This document shows positions 62,411-64,000 of a stretch of 64,000 nucleotides of DNA, in pieces. Origin of the DNA: Pseudomonadales bacterium (GTDB lineage Bacteria; Pseudomonadota; Gammaproteobacteria; Pseudomonadales; Azotimanducaceae); NCBI GenBank assembly GCA_012103505.1, contig WLWP01000001.1, positions 2,108,001 to 2,172,000 of the forward strand. The letters run 5' to 3'. The stretch's first letter is position 1. Every line of letters starts with the position of its first letter. The notes beneath the pieces are model-generated. The model had not been told where the DNA came from. It worked only from the letters and a program-made list of their open reading frames with translations, and did not search any database. The position numbers and the translations under genes are program-made.

Positions 62411-62770
62411 ATGTCCGTAAACACTTTTAAGATCCATCCCGAACCAGCTGGCGAGAAACAGCCTTCAAAACTGATTCCAAAGAGTTGTTTTACTACTGAG
62501 GCAACAGACGAGACGACCATGCGTTTCTATGACGCCAAAGACAACTCCGTCGCATCAGGTGTCTGGGAATGTCCGCCGTGCAAGGTTGATATCCCGGCTT
62601 ACCCCGTGAATGAAATGATGACGATCATTTCAGGGGCACTGACCATAACCAATGCAGATGGTGTGGAAGAAAGGTTCGGGCCGGGTGAAGTTGTTTTTGC
62701 CGCGAAAGGCTCGAAAATGACTTGGCACATTACTGAACGACTTCGTAAGTACTACATGACATCCAACTAG
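62411..62770 (+). CDS. Cupin-domain protein
   Basis: SGVWECPPCKVDIPAYPVNEMMTIISGALTITNADGVEERFGPGEVVFAAKGSKMTWH. Confidence 0.9.
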   Translation: MSVNTFKIHPEPAGEKQPSKLIPKSCFTTEATDETTMRFYDAKDNSVASGVWECPPCKVDIPAYPVNEMMTIISGALTITNADGVEERFGPGEVVFAAKGSKMTWHITERLRKYYMTSN

Positions 62771-62827
62771 ATCGGAAGTACTCATGGGCAGAGTCGCAGA
62801 CACAGTCTAGTTGGAATGGCACAAGTA

Positions 62828-63985
62828 TCACCACTGTTCAGACATGACGCGCTCAAACGCTGCTGGCGTTCGCCATCTAGCACTCATTAATCGCAAGACA
62901 TAGGCGCCCCCGGTCATCAGTATCATGATGACAAAGACGATCCATGACACTTTTGGTCCTAGCGCCCAAACTTTGATCACAAAATATTGAGCGACCAACA
63001 TGAGCCAGTGCAACAGGATGCTTACCCACATTAACCAACGGGTGTCACCAGCGCCCCGTAGCACTCCCCCAGAGATAAGAATAATCGCGTCAGCCATGAC
63101 ATAAGTTGCGAGTCCAACCATCATAAAGCTGCCTAGCGTCAATATTCTCTCAACGTCAGGACCGTCACCGACAAAAATATCTACCAGGGGCACTCTGAAA
63201 ATGAGAAAAATCAAAGCCAACAACGCCGAGTAGCCAAGCCCCATGACAAAACCAGCCTTAATGACTTCTCGAAGCCCACTCATATCTTCGGCGCCAATAA
63301 ACCGGCCAACAAGACTGATGATGGCAACATTCAGTCCAATCATTGGTACAAAGGAGACGATGTCCCAATTGAATACGATCGCGGCAGAGGCGGCTTCGGC
63401 AACCCCGTAAGATTGAAACATGAGCAGGAATAGGTTGAACGCGGCAACGTTCAGAAACATTTCGACCCCTGACGGAAACCCTAAGCGAACAAAGCGGTTG
63501 AAAATACCTCGATCAAACACGAGTGAGTCTTTTACGTTGAAGCGTTGGCGATGGTTCTGCTCAAGATAGAAGAACATAAATATACCCAAGCTGAACACGG
63601 TCGCGATAATCGTTCCGTAAGCCGCTCCGACAATGCCTAGCGCCGGGAGGCCACCGACGCCAAAAATGAGAGCATAGGAAAGTGGAATATTCAGAGCTAC
63701 TCCAAGAGTATCCGCGATCATCACTGCTCGGGTTTGGCCAATGCCCGCAAAGTAAGATGCAATACACGTTTTGAATAAGCTGACGCTGGCACCCCAAATC
63801 AAGATGAGAAAGTAAGTGGATTCAAGTGCGGCGAGTTCGCTTGTATGCCCCATGATCAAGAATATGTCGCTAACGAAATAGCCGAGGACCAGCAGTATCG
63901 GGACAAATCCCAAAGTCAGCATCAGGCCCTGTGAGACCACACGAGGGCACTTTGCAAGCTCATTGGTACCAAAGTACTGCGCCAC
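62828..63985 (-). CDS. MATE-family efflux transporter (5' end probably beyond the window)
   Basis: Polytopic; YFLILIWGASVSLFKTCIASYFAGIGQTRAVMIADTLGVALNIPLSYALIFG; VLRGAGDTRW. Confidence 0.93.
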   Translation of the reverse strand: MAQYFGTNELAKCPRVVSQGLMLTLGFVPILLVLGYFVSDIFLIMGHTSELAALESTYFLILIWGASVSLFKTCIASYFAGIGQTRAVMIADTLGVALNIPLSYALIFGVGGLPALGIVGAAYGTIIATVFSLGIFMFFYLEQNHRQRFNVKDSLVFDRGIFNRFVRLGFPSGVEMFLNVAAFNLFLLMFQSYGVAEAASAAIVFNWDIVSFVPMIGLNVAIISLVGRFIGAEDMSGLREVIKAGFVMGLGYSALLALIFLIFRVPLVDIFVGDGPDVERILTLGSFMMVGLATYVMADAIILISGGVLRGAGDTRWLMWVSILLHWLMLVAQYFVIKVWALGPKVSWIVFVIMILMTGGAYVLRLMSARWRTPAAFERVMSEQW

Positions 63986-64000
63986 GAGTGCATTGGTGTA

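Noticed and set aside
1-64000. CRISPR arrays, transposases, integrases, phage genes, rRNA, and Sec machinery (selA/B/C/D)
   Set aside because: None recognised on reading; absence of sel genes in this window does not rule them out elsewhere in the genome

Overview
Dense, mostly chromosomal-looking bacterial window (probably marine proteobacterial; inferred from gene content only). It is dominated by catabolic and oxidative enzymes: alpha/beta hydrolases, phytanoyl-CoA and TauD-type 2-oxoglutarate dioxygenases, a sulfatase, class III CoA-transferases, a fused biotin-dependent carboxylase, SDRs, a Rieske oxygenase and PQQ dehydrogenases. These are mixed with housekeeping genes (pyrC, purC-like, tRNA-Gln). 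The main result is three reading frames interrupted by one in-frame UGA each, which the ORF track splits in two but which read as selenoproteins. (1) A peroxiredoxin/thioredoxin-fold protein fused to a DsbD-alpha-like domain, active site W-U-P-P-C (UGA 7987-7989). (2) A GrdB/PrdB-type 'selenoprotein B' homologue with U-P-N-C (UGA 28765-28767). (3) Its paralogue on the minus strand with U-P-V-C (UGA 44634-44632). Each UGA is followed at about 10-20 nt by a hairpin in bacterial-SECIS position. No glycine/proline reductase partner genes are visible, so the role of the two selenoprotein-B-like proteins is open. Other in-frame disruptions look different: UGA in an SDR, UGA in a tannase-family gene, a poly-T frameshift in an AraC regulator and a frameshift in a serine hydrolase. 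These are more likely decay or sequence error. Also notable: a 20-bp perfect palindrome upstream of a hydrolase-TetR operon, short tandem repeats anchored on stop codons, a sigma factor fused to a membrane domain, a CoA-transferase pair where one member lacks the catalytic Asp, and two gene remnants. No CRISPR array, transposase, integrase or rRNA was seen.
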